NCBI GenBank assembly: GCA_010909725.1 | Contig: JAACMV010000023.1 | Span: forward strand, 496,001 to 560,000 | Direction of reading: 5' to 3' | Source of the DNA: Picochlorum sp. 'celeri' | Taxonomy: Eukaryota; Chlorophyta; Trebouxiophyceae | DNA length: 64,000 bases | In this document: positions 22,101-31,542 of the stretch, one piece after another | How positions within the stretch are numbered: position 1 is the stretch's first letter | How the letters are laid out: each line of letters begins with the position of its first letter | The notes under the pieces: model-generated | What the model saw: the letters and a program-made list of their open reading frames with translations, nothing else | Told to the model about the DNA's origin: nothing | Database searches by the model: none | Program-made: the position numbers and the translations under genes

Positions 22101-22775
22101 CAATTTGAGCTTGATCGAGAGCATGAGAACATGATCATATTTGGAGCAAGTGGCAATCAGGCATCATCGGAATCAAATCGCCAAGAGCAAGTAGGCATTG
22201 ACCCATTGGTTGATGTATCACTAACTAGCGGTGACTTGAAAGTCTCTGTCACCGGAAAAGCGAGTGAATGGTCCGAGCATTTGACTATGCAAAGTGCTGG
22301 TAGAGGCTCAACTGGCATGGATGCTGGAGAGAAGCTGGATGCTTTGGAGGCAGCGAAACTTCTGGAATCCAAACTTAAAGCAGCTCTATTGGCTGATAAT
22401 GGGCAAATAGCCCTCAATAAATTGGCTGGAACGACTATGGCTACATTCATGCCAAAAATTGAAACACAGGGAAGTGTCGGAGACACCAAGTGGAGATTGG
22501 TCAGTGCCCCTTCTGTACCAGGACTCCTTGACCCGCGAGAAACAAGTGCATCCAATGTCTTGGATTTTTTGGCCCTTGGAGCGGAAGTTGAAGTAAGCTT
22601 TGGAAAGAAACTTCAGGCAGCCATGGTTAGGAAATTGCGTGAATCGGATGTCATGACAAAGTGGACTCTCAACTACAATCTCAACTCAAAACTACGAATG
22701 CAATTTGACGTATCATCTGCTCCACCATACCCAAAGACTTTGACATTCCAGTATTCGTCTGAGGGTGGTGAGTAA
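16145..22775 (+). CDS. TIC236: TIC236/TamB-like plastid envelope protein
   Basis: Three exons: 16145-17947, 18024-20624 and 20694-22775, all phase 0, giving about 2161 residues, almost exactly the size of land-plant TIC236. The N-terminal transit region is followed by one membrane helix at ~124-143 (IGLLGGLLVVHVSLNIWMV). A long low-complexity segment (~270-560) precedes many hundreds of residues of repetitive beta-strand sequence. The C-terminal TamB/DUF490 domain contains SGSLRLPSGDINLLAAQFEL, VSFGKKLQAAMVRKL and MQFDVSSAPPYPKTLTFQYS. TIC236 spans from the inner envelope to TOC75 and links the two translocons; bacterial TamB acts with Omp85 proteins. The 69-nt second intron (20625-20693) has no stop and is in frame, so it is easily missed; GTACGC donor and ATGCAG acceptor support it. 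Confidence 0.88.
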
Positions 22776-22802
22776 CTGTAATATATTACATAGTCTCGAT
22801 AA

Positions 22803-23993
22803 TTATTTCTGTTTTGATCTCCATGCCTCAATCCATTCTCTTGCTTCTTTTTTACGTAACGCGGCATCATCTTCACCAGCTGAAGGAGTTGAGGTGCCTT
22901 GCACAGTTGCAGCATCGGTGTTCTCAGATCCCCCTGCAACAGCTGCAGCAACAATCAAGGTGGCAATACTTCCACCAATCAAAACAATTGGTGAATTGCC
23001 TGTTGTTGGAGGAAGTTTAGATTTGTTGGCAGACGATGTAGATTTCTCCTCTTTTGCTGCCACCACAGGAGCAGTTGTCTCTCCTTTGATATCTGATTTT
23101 AGTGGTGGTGCTGCCACAATAGGAGCATCAGCAACCGGTTTTTGTTCTGCGGGAATCTTGCTAGGAATTTTCTGTTCCGCCACTGGCGATGGCTCTTTCT
23201 TCACAATTGCTGGTTTTTCCTCGGAGATTGGCTTTGATCCCACTGCCACGAATGCTCCAATCACAGCCACAAGTCCAACAAGCAACGCAGGAGCAGCACC
23301 ATTTGAAGATTCAGACTTCTCTCCCTGCTTTCCTTGCGTTTTCCTTGTTACAGTTCCCACCTTTTTTGTCCCAGAACTAGTTTTCCTCTGAGTGCCAGCT
23401 GCTGTTGCTGCTGTTGCTTTCCTTGTTGTTCCTGCGCTCAGCCTGACAGTCCCAGTTGGCACCTTCTTCTTCTGTGTCTTTGGCTTCGGAGGAGAAGATG
23501 CCTTTTTACTAGAAGACGCTCCACCTTTGGACCCTTGCTGTCCAATAGCCACCACACCGGCCAACCCAGCCAATCCCAATCCCACCTCCACTGGATTCAC
23601 AGCAGGCCCTGCTGCAGATCCCTTGCTAGGCTTCGTTGAGAAAGATGACGACGTCGATCCCTTACCAGAACCACCCTTTTTAACGCTCTTTATCGTCCCC
23701 TTCTTCTTCTTACCCCCCTCAGAGGAGCTCATTTTCTTGTACTTGCTCAGCAAGTCAGCAGTATCCAGCCCTTTGGTATTGCTCAGCAACTCGTCATAAT
23801 ATGGATCAGTGCGGGCTTCCGCGTCGAATGCCATCAACAATCCCGCACTCAGAACACTCAAAGATTTAATAATCCCGTCCCTACGCGATACAGTATCGGG
23901 ATCAACTGCCTTTACGACAACTCTGCTGCGAGTCCCATGTCCCCCTACAACACCCCTCGTCTTCGCAAACCGACAAGCCAGATCCATCGTCAT
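22803..23993 (-). CDS. Plastid protein with three hydrophobic segments in Lys/Pro-rich linkers, unknown
   Basis: 396 residues, single exon, ATG 23993. The transit-like N-terminus is followed by a twin-arginine-type signal (SRRDGIIKSLSVLSAGLLM, cleavage after about residue 60), then TDPYYDELLSNTKGLDTADLL. The rest alternates three short hydrophobic segments (about 132-151, 233-252 and 334-355, each Gly/Ala/Val-rich) with long basic linkers full of Lys, Ser, Thr, Pro and Ala (PPKPKTQKKKVPTG, KSKLPPTTGNSP). The end KKEAREWIEAWRSKQK is a conserved-looking amphipathic helix. I do not recognise the protein. The layout suggests a thylakoid or envelope protein with disordered arms. Its stop lies 27 bp from the convergent TIC236-like stop. 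The antisense plus-strand frame is compositional shadow. Confidence 0.75.
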   Translation of the reverse strand: MTMDLACRFAKTRGVVGGHGTRSRVVVKAVDPDTVSRRDGIIKSLSVLSAGLLMAFDAEARTDPYYDELLSNTKGLDTADLLSKYKKMSSSEGGKKKKGTIKSVKKGGSGKGSTSSSFSTKPSKGSAAGPAVNPVEVGLGLAGLAGVVAIGQQGSKGGASSSKKASSPPKPKTQKKKVPTGTVRLSAGTTRKATAATAAGTQRKTSSGTKKVGTVTRKTQGKQGEKSESSNGAAPALLVGLVAVIGAFVAVGSKPISEEKPAIVKKEPSPVAEQKIPSKIPAEQKPVADAPIVAAPPLKSDIKGETTAPVVAAKEEKSTSSANKSKLPPTTGNSPIVLIGGSIATLIVAAAVAGGSENTDAATVQGTSTPSAGEDDAALRKKEAREWIEAWRSKQK

Positions 23994-24374
23994 CGACTGA
24001 AATAAATCCTAGGTATAATTGAGTTGATCCACTATCTCGATGAATGCCATCACATCAGTACAACGTGCGCATTTTCATGTCGTATTCCCAGGATAACCAA
24101 AGATTGCCCTGATCTGATCAGTTCATGATGAACTGCCGGTTCATGGATCCATGTGTCCGGGCATCTCGACAATTGGGTGACACGTATTTTGGTTCCAGCT
24201 GAAGCCTCCACCCAGTCTCATCATTGACCATGAGAGATGTGTTTGGATGGGATACTGACATCGATTTCGACACCCTGCGAAGACGAGGCTACAAACCATG
24301 ACAGGTGGCGGGTGTTCCAATTGACCGTGCATTGCTATTCATAGACACGTAGCAATGGCCTCTCTGTACCATAT
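23994..24374. promoter_or_regulatory. Divergent promoter with a cluster of three palindromes
   Basis: 381 bases between outward-facing ATGs. At 24109-24153 three perfect inverted repeats follow one another: CTGATC-t-GATCAG (24109-24121), CAGTTCAT-g-ATGAACTG (24119-24135) and CATGGATCCATG (24142-24153). The first contains the 11-mer also present at 7113-7123. Confidence 0.65.
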
Positions 24375-26696
24375 ATGTCAATAATTTTTTACAGTATGTT
24401 GAATACGGTGTCATTGCGATTGGGTGGTGTGGGGAAACGACCTCAGTGGGTACCTCCCAACCACACCAAGCAGCAACGTCAGTTGTGTGCAATAGAGGCA
24501 TGCTGTGTACGTTATAGTAGAATGAGATCTTGTTTGGGTGGTTTTAATGTCACATTGTATGTGCTATCGCAGAATTCACGAGGATGTGGAAAGGAAAGGA
24601 CCTGTGGGGTCTCGACGATTGGTCAGCAGAGGAAGCAGGCTCTCGTGTGCCATGCTGTGGCACATGAGGAAGTAGAGCATTCCTTTCATGCATTGATGAC
24701 TAGTAGAGATAGGAAATACGTGATGGTGAGTGGAAAGGGGGGTGTGGGAAAGACGAGTCTGTCGGCCTCTCTAGCTCTTCAGTTTGCTCGGGCGGGGCAT
24801 ACAACGCTGCTGGTATCTACCGATCCAGCTCATTCATTGTGTGATTCCTTGGATCAAGATGTGAGTGGAGGGTCTCCTGTGCAAATTGAAGGAGTTGATT
24901 ATCCTCTATGGGCGATGGAAATTGATCCAGAGGTTGAGAGGGAAAAGTTCAAGGCATATACATCTGGGGATGGTCGTAAGGCGGTGGATTCGGTGGCTGG
25001 AGGTTTTGGACTGACCGGTCTATTTGAACAATTATCTGATATCAAATTAGGAGAGTTGTTAGATTCTCCTCCACCTGGGTTTGATGAGGCTGTGGCCATT
25101 GCCAAGGTGCAGCAGTTTGTCACAAAGGAGGAGTTTGCAAAGTTCACAAGAATTGTTTTTGATACCGCCCCTACGGGGCATACATTGCGTTTATTGACTG
25201 TGCCAGATTTTGTGGATGCTTCTTTGACGAAGATCATTGAGCTTAGACAGTCTATTTCCCATGCAAGTCAGGCTGTTAGGTCCTTGTTCAATTCTTCTGA
25301 AGAGGACAAGGTGGACAATCTTGTTCAACTCCAACAGAATATCCGCCAAGTTAAGTCATTATTTCGAGATTCTGAATCCACCGAATTCATAATTGCTACG
25401 ATTCCAACGATGCTAGCGGTGAATGAGAGTGTTCGGCTGATCCATGCTCTGCGAAAGGAAAATATTCCTTGCCATAGGATAGTTGTGAATCAAATCATCC
25501 GCGAGGGGACCGGTGATGCATATTTAAAAATGAAGCTTAAGGGGCAGGAAAGGGCTTTGGATGAAATATCCCGTGATGAACAGCTGGCATCACTGAAGCC
25601 AATCATGTCACCATACTTGGACTTGGAAGTGAGAGGGGTGCCAGCATTGTCGTACTTGGGAAGTAGAATATGGGAGAATATGCGAGATGAACTCTCATTG
25701 GGTGAGGAAAGGAAATTTTTCATGCTTGGTGGAAAAGGCGGTGTTGGTAAGACGAGTTGCTCTGCTAGTTTGGCAGTAGAGCTTGGGCAATTCGGATTTC
25801 GCACTCTGGTTGTATCCACAGATCCTGCTCATTCGTTGAGCGATTCATTCGACCAAGACTTAAAAGGAGGCGATCCCGTGGAGATTGATGGGACTAATGG
25901 AAACGTTTGGGGGCTTGAAATTGACATTGAGGCTGCAAAGGAGGACTTGCGAAGTCTTGGAAAGGGAGAAAATGGAAAGGACTTTGATGACTTTTTGGAC
26001 GGGCTCGGTTTGGGAGGCATAACAGATCAGTTAAAAAGCCTACGATTGGGTGAAATATTAGATACGCCTCCACCAGGCATTGATGAAGCAGCTGCGATTG
26101 CCAAAGTAGTGCAGCTCCTCAAGACTGAAGAATATTCCGGCTTCAACCGAATCGTATTTGATACGGCTCCGACTGGACACACGCTCCGATTACTAACACT
26201 ACCAGAATTTGTTAATACCAGCGTGGGTAAAATTCTCCGCATCCGTCAAAAGATTGTTGGATTTGCAGACTCTGTGAAAGGAATCTTCACAGGGGGTGAA
26301 AAGGTGGACAAGACAAATGAGAAAATAGAAAGGTTTCAAAAATCAATGACAGAGGCTAGAGAAATTTTCAGGAATGAGTTGACTACCCAATTCATAATCG
26401 TCACGATACCAACAATGATGGCAGTGTCTGAGAGCTCAAGACTCGCTGAAGCTCTGCGTAAAGAGGACGTGCCAGTCAAATATGTTCTGATCAATCAAGT
26501 CTTAGATGGTTCCACAACGGATGCATTCTTCAAGAACCAATACAAGGATCAGCAGCGAGCCCTCCAATTTCTCAAGTCCGATGTTGATCTTGGAAATTTG
26601 GAAATACACGAGTCGCCTGTATTTGATCTAGAGATTCGTGGAACAGCCGCACTGCAGTACTTTGGTGATGTCGTCTGGAAGGATACACAGCCCTGA
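24375..26696 (+). CDS. Two-domain GET3/ArsA-type ATPase, probably plastid
   Basis: 773 residues, single exon. The first ATG is 24375 and a second in-frame ATG at 24396 is equally likely. About 110 N-terminal residues look like an organelle-targeting region. Two homologous ATPase halves follow, each with the deviant Walker A GKGGVGKT (about residues 120 and 453), STDPAHSL switch I, a DTAPTGHTLRLL switch II, and LGELLD/LGEILD plus PPPG motifs. The Cys-x2-Cys zinc pair used by cytosolic GET3 for homodimerisation is absent, as in plastid GET3B and bacterial ArsA. The tandem arrangement would form the dimer within one chain, as in bacterial ArsA. Likely role: delivery of tail-anchored proteins to plastid membranes; arsenite pumping is less likely since no ArsB-type partner is seen. 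Confidence 0.88.
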   Translation: MSIIFYSMLNTVSLRLGGVGKRPQWVPPNHTKQQRQLCAIEACCVRYSRMRSCLGGFNVTLYVLSQNSRGCGKERTCGVSTIGQQRKQALVCHAVAHEEVEHSFHALMTSRDRKYVMVSGKGGVGKTSLSASLALQFARAGHTTLLVSTDPAHSLCDSLDQDVSGGSPVQIEGVDYPLWAMEIDPEVEREKFKAYTSGDGRKAVDSVAGGFGLTGLFEQLSDIKLGELLDSPPPGFDEAVAIAKVQQFVTKEEFAKFTRIVFDTAPTGHTLRLLTVPDFVDASLTKIIELRQSISHASQAVRSLFNSSEEDKVDNLVQLQQNIRQVKSLFRDSESTEFIIATIPTMLAVNESVRLIHALRKENIPCHRIVVNQIIREGTGDAYLKMKLKGQERALDEISRDEQLASLKPIMSPYLDLEVRGVPALSYLGSRIWENMRDELSLGEERKFFMLGGKGGVGKTSCSASLAVELGQFGFRTLVVSTDPAHSLSDSFDQDLKGGDPVEIDGTNGNVWGLEIDIEAAKEDLRSLGKGENGKDFDDFLDGLGLGGITDQLKSLRLGEILDTPPPGIDEAAAIAKVVQLLKTEEYSGFNRIVFDTAPTGHTLRLLTLPEFVNTSVGKILRIRQKIVGFADSVKGIFTGGEKVDKTNEKIERFQKSMTEAREIFRNELTTQFIIVTIPTMMAVSESSRLAEALRKEDVPVKYVLINQVLDGSTTDAFFKNQYKDQQRALQFLKSDVDLGNLEIHESPVFDLEIRGTAALQYFGDVVWKDTQP

Positions 26697-26739
26697 ATAC
26701 GAAATTATGGCACAATATACATGTTAATTGTAAAAGTTA

Positions 26740-27981
26740 TCAGTCTTTTTTCTTCGAGTCGATATGGTAAATATTTCGGGCAGGCCTCCAAGCCAAGGAA
26801 AAGCTCAAAACTATGTACGCCACAAAGAGTACCCCAAGAATTGAATTCCACGGACTTGCAATTGCAACATATACTCTTCCCACCATCTTCACCACGCTCC
26901 AAAATAATGCCAAAAGAATTGCAATTTCTACTGGGCAGACGAGGAGCAAAATTAATGCATTTCGTAGTGGCAAATACCTGAAAGGCTCTGGATCAGGAAG
27001 CTCATTGAGATCTGCAGCACAACCATGAATTCAAGGAACTGGAATTTGCACCTCACCCACTGCATAACAAACGTACCTTTCCAATCTGCACTAAAGACCT
27101 CTACCCACTCCGCATCCCATGTCGACTGAACAGCCTTCATGAATTCCTCAAAATCCTTAAAGTTCTCAGGGTAAATTACATCCGAATATCCCACAGTCAC
27201 AGTCTGTCCAAACCCGACTAACATTTTTTTCTCTGACAAAATTGCTTCTTTATTCCCACCGATGACAATCTGAACCGGAATCTTTCTATCATACGCATAG
27301 TGCAGCATGCCCCGTTTCAACGGCAAGGATTCACCATTGGTACTGCGATGCCCCTCAGGATACACACCCAATGCAGTCTGCGTACTCTTCCCCCATTCAT
27401 CATCAATCCACTTGTTGAATTTCACTTTATTTGCTATGCTCCCCCTTCTAAATATCAAAACTGCCCGAACAAACCACATGGGAATCATAAACAATGGAAA
27501 CACATATGCAACTGCCCATCGACTCATAAACAACGTCCTCCCCTCCGTCACATACTGATCCACCATGAAATCTGCCCAACTTCGATGGTTGCACTACGCA
27601 CATGCACAGAATATCGTCAAATACCAAGAACAACCCTCCAAGAGTCTTAGCAACGTACCAAATACACAACCTTATCCCTGTACAGATCCCTCTTCCCGAC
27701 CTTTAACACTTTAAATCTGTAAATACTCTTCATCCCCTTTGACCTGCAAAGCACAGGGATGGCGTAGTCTTGGTCCCACTCGACTCATTTCAAATCTTCT
27801 CTCAGACAACAACGCACCAACCGAGGACATCATTCCTCTTCCTCCAAAGATTCAACCATTCTAAACTATGAGTCAAACTGAAAATCGGGATAGACCAAGT
27901 CAGGCAAAATACAGTGAAGAGAAATGGAGGCAGACGAAACACAAGACTGTCCATGGCACTGAGCCCCGACATCCCCGCCAT
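26740..27981 (-). CDS. 1-acylglycerol-phosphate acyltransferase (LPAAT/PlsC family)
   Basis: Four exons: 27981-27822, about 27783 (or 27768)-27659, 27593-27077 and 27011-26740; 352-357 residues. Exon 1 (MAGMSGLSAMDSLVFRLPPF) encodes a membrane helix. The acyltransferase motif I is CNHRSWADF (HX4D), motif III is GVYPEGHRS and motif IV includes IPVQIVIGGNK. The C-terminus has two further helices, LNELPDPEPFRYLPL just before them, ending in a Lys-rich KKKD tail. The enzyme acylates lysophosphatidic acid or a related lysolipid; the CNHRSWAD form and C-terminal membrane helices resemble eukaryotic ER AGPATs. The exon 1-2 junction is uncertain: the only donor found is GTTGGT, and the intron would be 38 or 53 nt. 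Confidence 0.85.
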
Positions 27982-28170
27982 CGTCGCAATTCAATTCAAT
28001 TCTAATCTATGAATAAAAGTGTCCAAGCCTAACGTATATGAGGCCGTGATACGAGGACATCAAATCTTCCTTATTTTGTATGCAGACCGATCCCGCAGCA
28101 CCCACGCCTGATTCATTCATTCAACGAGGGCAATGCCCATTCATTTCATGTACAAATTTTCACCACAACC

Positions 28171-28552
28171 ATGTCGCAAGTCGATCCCCAAGCAGCCATG
28201 CAAATGGCTCAACAGGAAATGGAGTATAGAGTAGACCTATTCAACAAGTGCGTCAGCAATCTTGCCGACTTATGGACAGAGATGATGATAATACTAATAA
28301 TTTTGAATGTGCAGAATGGTATCATCGTGTTATGACAAGTGCATCGACAAAAGGTACTCTTTGCCTCTCCTCCTCTTCTTCCACACCACAACTCTATTGG
28401 CTCACTACTACTCTACTACTGTTCATTGCAGGTATAAAGATGGTGAATTAAGCGTTGGAGAGAATACATGCATAGATAGATGCTCCTCCAAATACTGGCA
28501 GGTGACTGGAATAGTTGGTCAGATGCTTGGTGCCCAGCAGGGTGGTCCTTGA
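28171..28552 (+). CDS. TIM10: Mitochondrial small Tim chaperone TIM10
   Basis: Three small exons, 28171-28247, 28315-28353 and 28432-28552, encode 78 residues. The protein begins MSQVDPQAAMQMAQQEME and has the twin CX3C signature of the small Tims (CYDKC and CIDRC, spaced by 15 residues) with the ending QVTGIVGQMLGAQQ. The first motif lies in a 39-nt exon. It chaperones hydrophobic carrier precursors across the intermembrane space in a hexamer with TIM9; the cysteines form two disulfides through the MIA pathway. Splice phases are 2 and 2 and both introns have standard ends (67 and 78 nt). The N-terminal sequence and length favour TIM10 over TIM9 or TIM13. Confidence 0.93.
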
Positions 28553-28926
28553 CACGTCTATGAAAAAGAATTCCTTCATGTAACACCAATCATTATTAGA
28601 TATTAACTAGATCTTCCAAGTTCATATGCCAGGCTTGTTGTAGCGAGACCTTGTTCGCTTGGGCAAGGTTACGTGCACGTGTTGACATGACCAGCAGCTC
28701 GTTTGAACTGATGATCAGCAGCAGTATACTGATTTTGGTTGGAAAATCTTCACTCGCTCGTGATTGAACACATCCCATTGGATAAAGCCCCCCAAGTGGG
28801 GGAATTCGCATCTTCGATGCACTGATTTAATTCTATTTCATACAGTTATTATCTGGTGGTATCATACCACCGGGTTTCTCTGATTTGATTGGAGCAGAAG
28901 AGTTTCGTGCGGTCGGCTCCTTGGCC
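28553..28926. promoter_or_regulatory. Intergenic region upstream of the Mpv17-like gene
   Basis: 374 bases between the TIM10 stop and the Mpv17-like ATG. The perfect inverted repeat CTGAT-g-ATCAG lies at 28708-28718, the same half-site as in the divergent promoters at 7.1 and 24.1 kb. Nothing else recognised. Confidence 0.45.
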
Positions 28927-29955
28927 ATGGGGAGCCACGCACATGTCATCGGACGGGGTCCCCCCGTGCCAGCGACCCTGAGTGCAAGGCAATATGTCCA
29001 ATTACATAGAAGAAATAGTTGCAGGCAGGCGAGGTATGTTTCGAAGCGCTGGAACATGCCCTCGGAGGGAACCACGACACTTGTCGCGAGGGCTAGGAAT
29101 GTGGATAGTGCAGCGGTGGATCTGGGAGAAGAGGAGAGGAGAAGCAAGGTAATAGGTAACGTAGCTGTTATGGGTGCCATTGGATGTGCTGCTGCGTTTG
29201 CTCTTCTTCGTCTAGACTCAAATCCTTGGGAAGCGTATCAGGCAGCGGTCAAAATGAATCCCATCGAGACAAAGGCATGTATCTCTGGAATTGTGTACAG
29301 TTTTGGTGATCTGATTGCACAAAATTACGAGGGAAGGGACATTTCTGACTGGGATAGAGGGAGGATAGTTCGTAGTGGGTTGTGTGGGTTGTTGGCTCAT
29401 GGTCCCTTGAGCCATTTGTATTATGTGGGCCTGGACAAAGTATTTGCCCAGCAAACCCTGATTGATGTGAACGGTTGGCTGAGTCCAATCATCAAGGTTG
29501 GTATAGACCAGACAGTGTGGAGTTTGTTCTGGAATAGTACATACTATGTTCTGCTAGGAATTTTGAAAGCCGAGTCTCCAAAGACAATTGTCTCATCTGT
29601 GCAGCAGAGTTGGTGGGATTTGCTGAGGGCAGGTTGGCGACTGTGGCCAATTGTTCACATCTGCACCTACGGCATCATCCCTGTGCAGCACCGACTCTTG
29701 TTTGTGGATGCTGTCGAGCTTGTGTGGGTGTGCATCTTGAGTACCTATGGTCAGCAGCAAAGAGAAGCACGGGGCAACAATCCAGATTCGCCATCGTGGG
29801 TTGCTTGTGCCTTACCAGGACAGGCCGGTGAGGGTGGTGATCCTGCTGAGGAGATTATTCGGGGAATGGAATCTGAGAGCCAGATTGTCTTTGATGTTTG
29901 CGGGGAAACTGTTGTCAAATCCCCCGAACAGGTGTATTCCGAGGTTGAAGCCTGA
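28927..29955 (+). CDS. Mpv17/PMP22 family membrane protein
   Basis: 342 residues from ATG 28927; the in-frame codon at 28885 is not an ATG. An N-terminal extension of about 100 residues, rich in Arg/Ser/Ala, suggests an organelle transit sequence. The family core is WEAYQAAVKMNPIETKACISG, GDLIAQ, the segment LAHGPLSHLYYVGLDK, and the C-terminal signature WRLWPIVHICTYGIIPVQHR with VELVWVCILS. Four membrane helices are expected. Family members form channels or affect metabolite balance in inner mitochondrial, peroxisomal or plastid membranes. About 60 residues follow the core and end in an acidic tail, which is longer than usual. Confidence 0.88.
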   Translation: MGSHAHVIGRGPPVPATLSARQYVQLHRRNSCRQARYVSKRWNMPSEGTTTLVARARNVDSAAVDLGEEERRSKVIGNVAVMGAIGCAAAFALLRLDSNPWEAYQAAVKMNPIETKACISGIVYSFGDLIAQNYEGRDISDWDRGRIVRSGLCGLLAHGPLSHLYYVGLDKVFAQQTLIDVNGWLSPIIKVGIDQTVWSLFWNSTYYVLLGILKAESPKTIVSSVQQSWWDLLRAGWRLWPIVHICTYGIIPVQHRLLFVDAVELVWVCILSTYGQQQREARGNNPDSPSWVACALPGQAGEGGDPAEEIIRGMESESQIVFDVCGETVVKSPEQVYSEVEA

Positions 29956-30179
29956 TCATTCGTGCATGGTGCATACATATTTTGCATGTAACAGTAATGG
30001 ACGTATCACCTCTTTTCCCGTGATGCAAAGCATTGTGCTTGAGCTCAGCATGGCGATCGATACATCATCACTCCCTTACATATATATAGTCATTCTGAGT
30101 TGATTAGTTATTAACAATTTTCCCATATATTCTCTAACGTACTGTAGATTCCAATTGCTATTGATCACGATTGCAACAG

Positions 30180-31177
30180 ATGATCTTCTCGGCGCGTCTT
30201 TTCTCTGCAAGCGTCGTGCTTGCCTTGGGTATGTTTCTCATGTGACTACTAATAATATAATTGATCCATCTGGGATGCTTGTTGACCCGATGATCGCATT
30301 ACATGGTGCAGTTGGTTGCGCTGCGGCCGACGTTGAGGTCAAGGCTTGGTTCCCTGATAGCCCTTCTTTGGAGTTTGTGGTCGGGCAGCCAATGACAGCT
30401 ATTCTTGGAGTCAGAAACAACGGACCAGAAGGGTTTAATCTGACTGCAGTGCAAGGGAACCTTGCTCTAGTCACTGATCCAAGTGGGAATGTTTTTAACT
30501 TCACCGGAGCGGTACGTGCAATCTTTTGATTGCGATCACCTTATGCATGGTCGGCATTTACGTTTTTGATGGATGCAGGCCTATCAGTATCCAGAGATGG
30601 GAGCTGGCGAGGAAGTGGTGGTTCAGTATATCATGCCTCTGCCACAGAATCTCCCACCACGTGATTTCTACCTGAGCTTGAAAGTTTTCTCCCAGGGTGA
30701 GGATATTTTGATGAAACAGGCGTTCAATGAGGTACGTGAAAGTGATGTTGAGTATGCAAGCCTGGGACGGTGGTCACCTGTATGAGTGATTGTTGCAGAC
30801 CATCAGCTTTGTTGAAGAGTCCAAGTTGATTGACTTTGAGCTTCTGGGGCTGTACGCTATTTTCATCGCCATCGTCGCAGTTATTGGTATGTGTCTTTTC
30901 CTGATCGTGACCGTGGTCAAGCGACGCCTACATATAACATGTATGCCCATGTGCCTGCAGTCTACAGCGTGTACTCGTACGCAGTTGGTCAGGGCTGGGT
31001 TAAGAAGCCAAAGGCAGCCAAGAAAACTGGTATGTTGGTATTCTTTCTATCATATTCGTGAGGGCGCTCGTCTTAACCTTGTGATATTCTTCCTCTGCAG
31101 AGGTCCGAACTTCTGACAAGTCTGAGTGGCTCAAGGGAACAATTGCAGATAAGAACAAGAGTTCCAAGCAGAATTAG
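30180..31177 (+). CDS. Translocon-associated protein alpha subunit (TRAP-alpha/SSR1)
   Basis: Six exons: 30180-30228, 30312-30511, 30579-30731, 30799-30886, 30961-31029 and 31101-31177; 211 residues. A signal peptide (MIFSARLFSASVVLALVGC) is followed by a lumenal beta-sandwich with WFPDSPSLEFVVGQPMTAIL, GVRNNGPEGFNLTAVQGNL and an NFTGA glycosylation site. A single membrane helix (LYAIFIAIVAVI) precedes a basic cytosolic tail (YAVGQGWVKKPKAAKKT). This is the TRAP-alpha layout: an ER protein that assists the Sec61 channel. TRAP-alpha usually has an acidic lumenal N-terminus, which is very short here. All six junctions have GT-AG ends and preserve frame. Confidence 0.9.
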
Positions 31178-31542
31178 ATCAATATGTTGTAAAAGTGATG
31201 TACAATTATGGCTACAAGTGATAGGTTCCCGACATGCTTCTGCGCAAGGATGACGTTGACAACGTCACTCCATTCAAGATGTGTGTCGAATGCCATGCAT
31301 GGAGATCTGCGCGCAGATCTCTACTAGAGGCCTTCACGATACCGATGGCGCCACGTGACTGCATCTTTCTCTCTTTTTGGACCTACAGGTCTAATTTCGA
31401 GGCGATGCTCCCAAATGGAAAATATTATATACTAATTATCCTGAAATATGTATGATATCTATATAGATCCTGGTCCTGAGGACTAATACCCGTCTAAAAA
31501 TGGGCAAGAGTACGTTGGTCGCATGCAATAACCCAATAGTGT
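31178..31542. promoter_or_regulatory. Intergenic region with two strong palindromes
   Basis: 365 bases between TRAP-alpha and the IFRD-like gene. It contains TGACGTT-gac-AACGTCA (31251-31267) and the perfect 20-bp palindrome centred between 31311 and 31312 (31302-31321). TGACGT is the core recognised by many bZIP factors. No gene seen. Confidence 0.6.
31302..31321. repeat. Perfect 20-bp palindrome
   Basis: GAGATCTGCGCGCAGATCTC reads identically on both strands. It is 221 bp upstream of the ATG of the IFRD-like gene. The GAGATCTG half also occurs at 7111-7118 and 37389-37396 in other promoters. Confidence 0.7.

Noticed and set aside
22765..23391. 208-codon plus-strand frame
   Set aside because: It is the antisense of the Lys/Ala/Pro-rich plastid protein; biased composition keeps the frame open.
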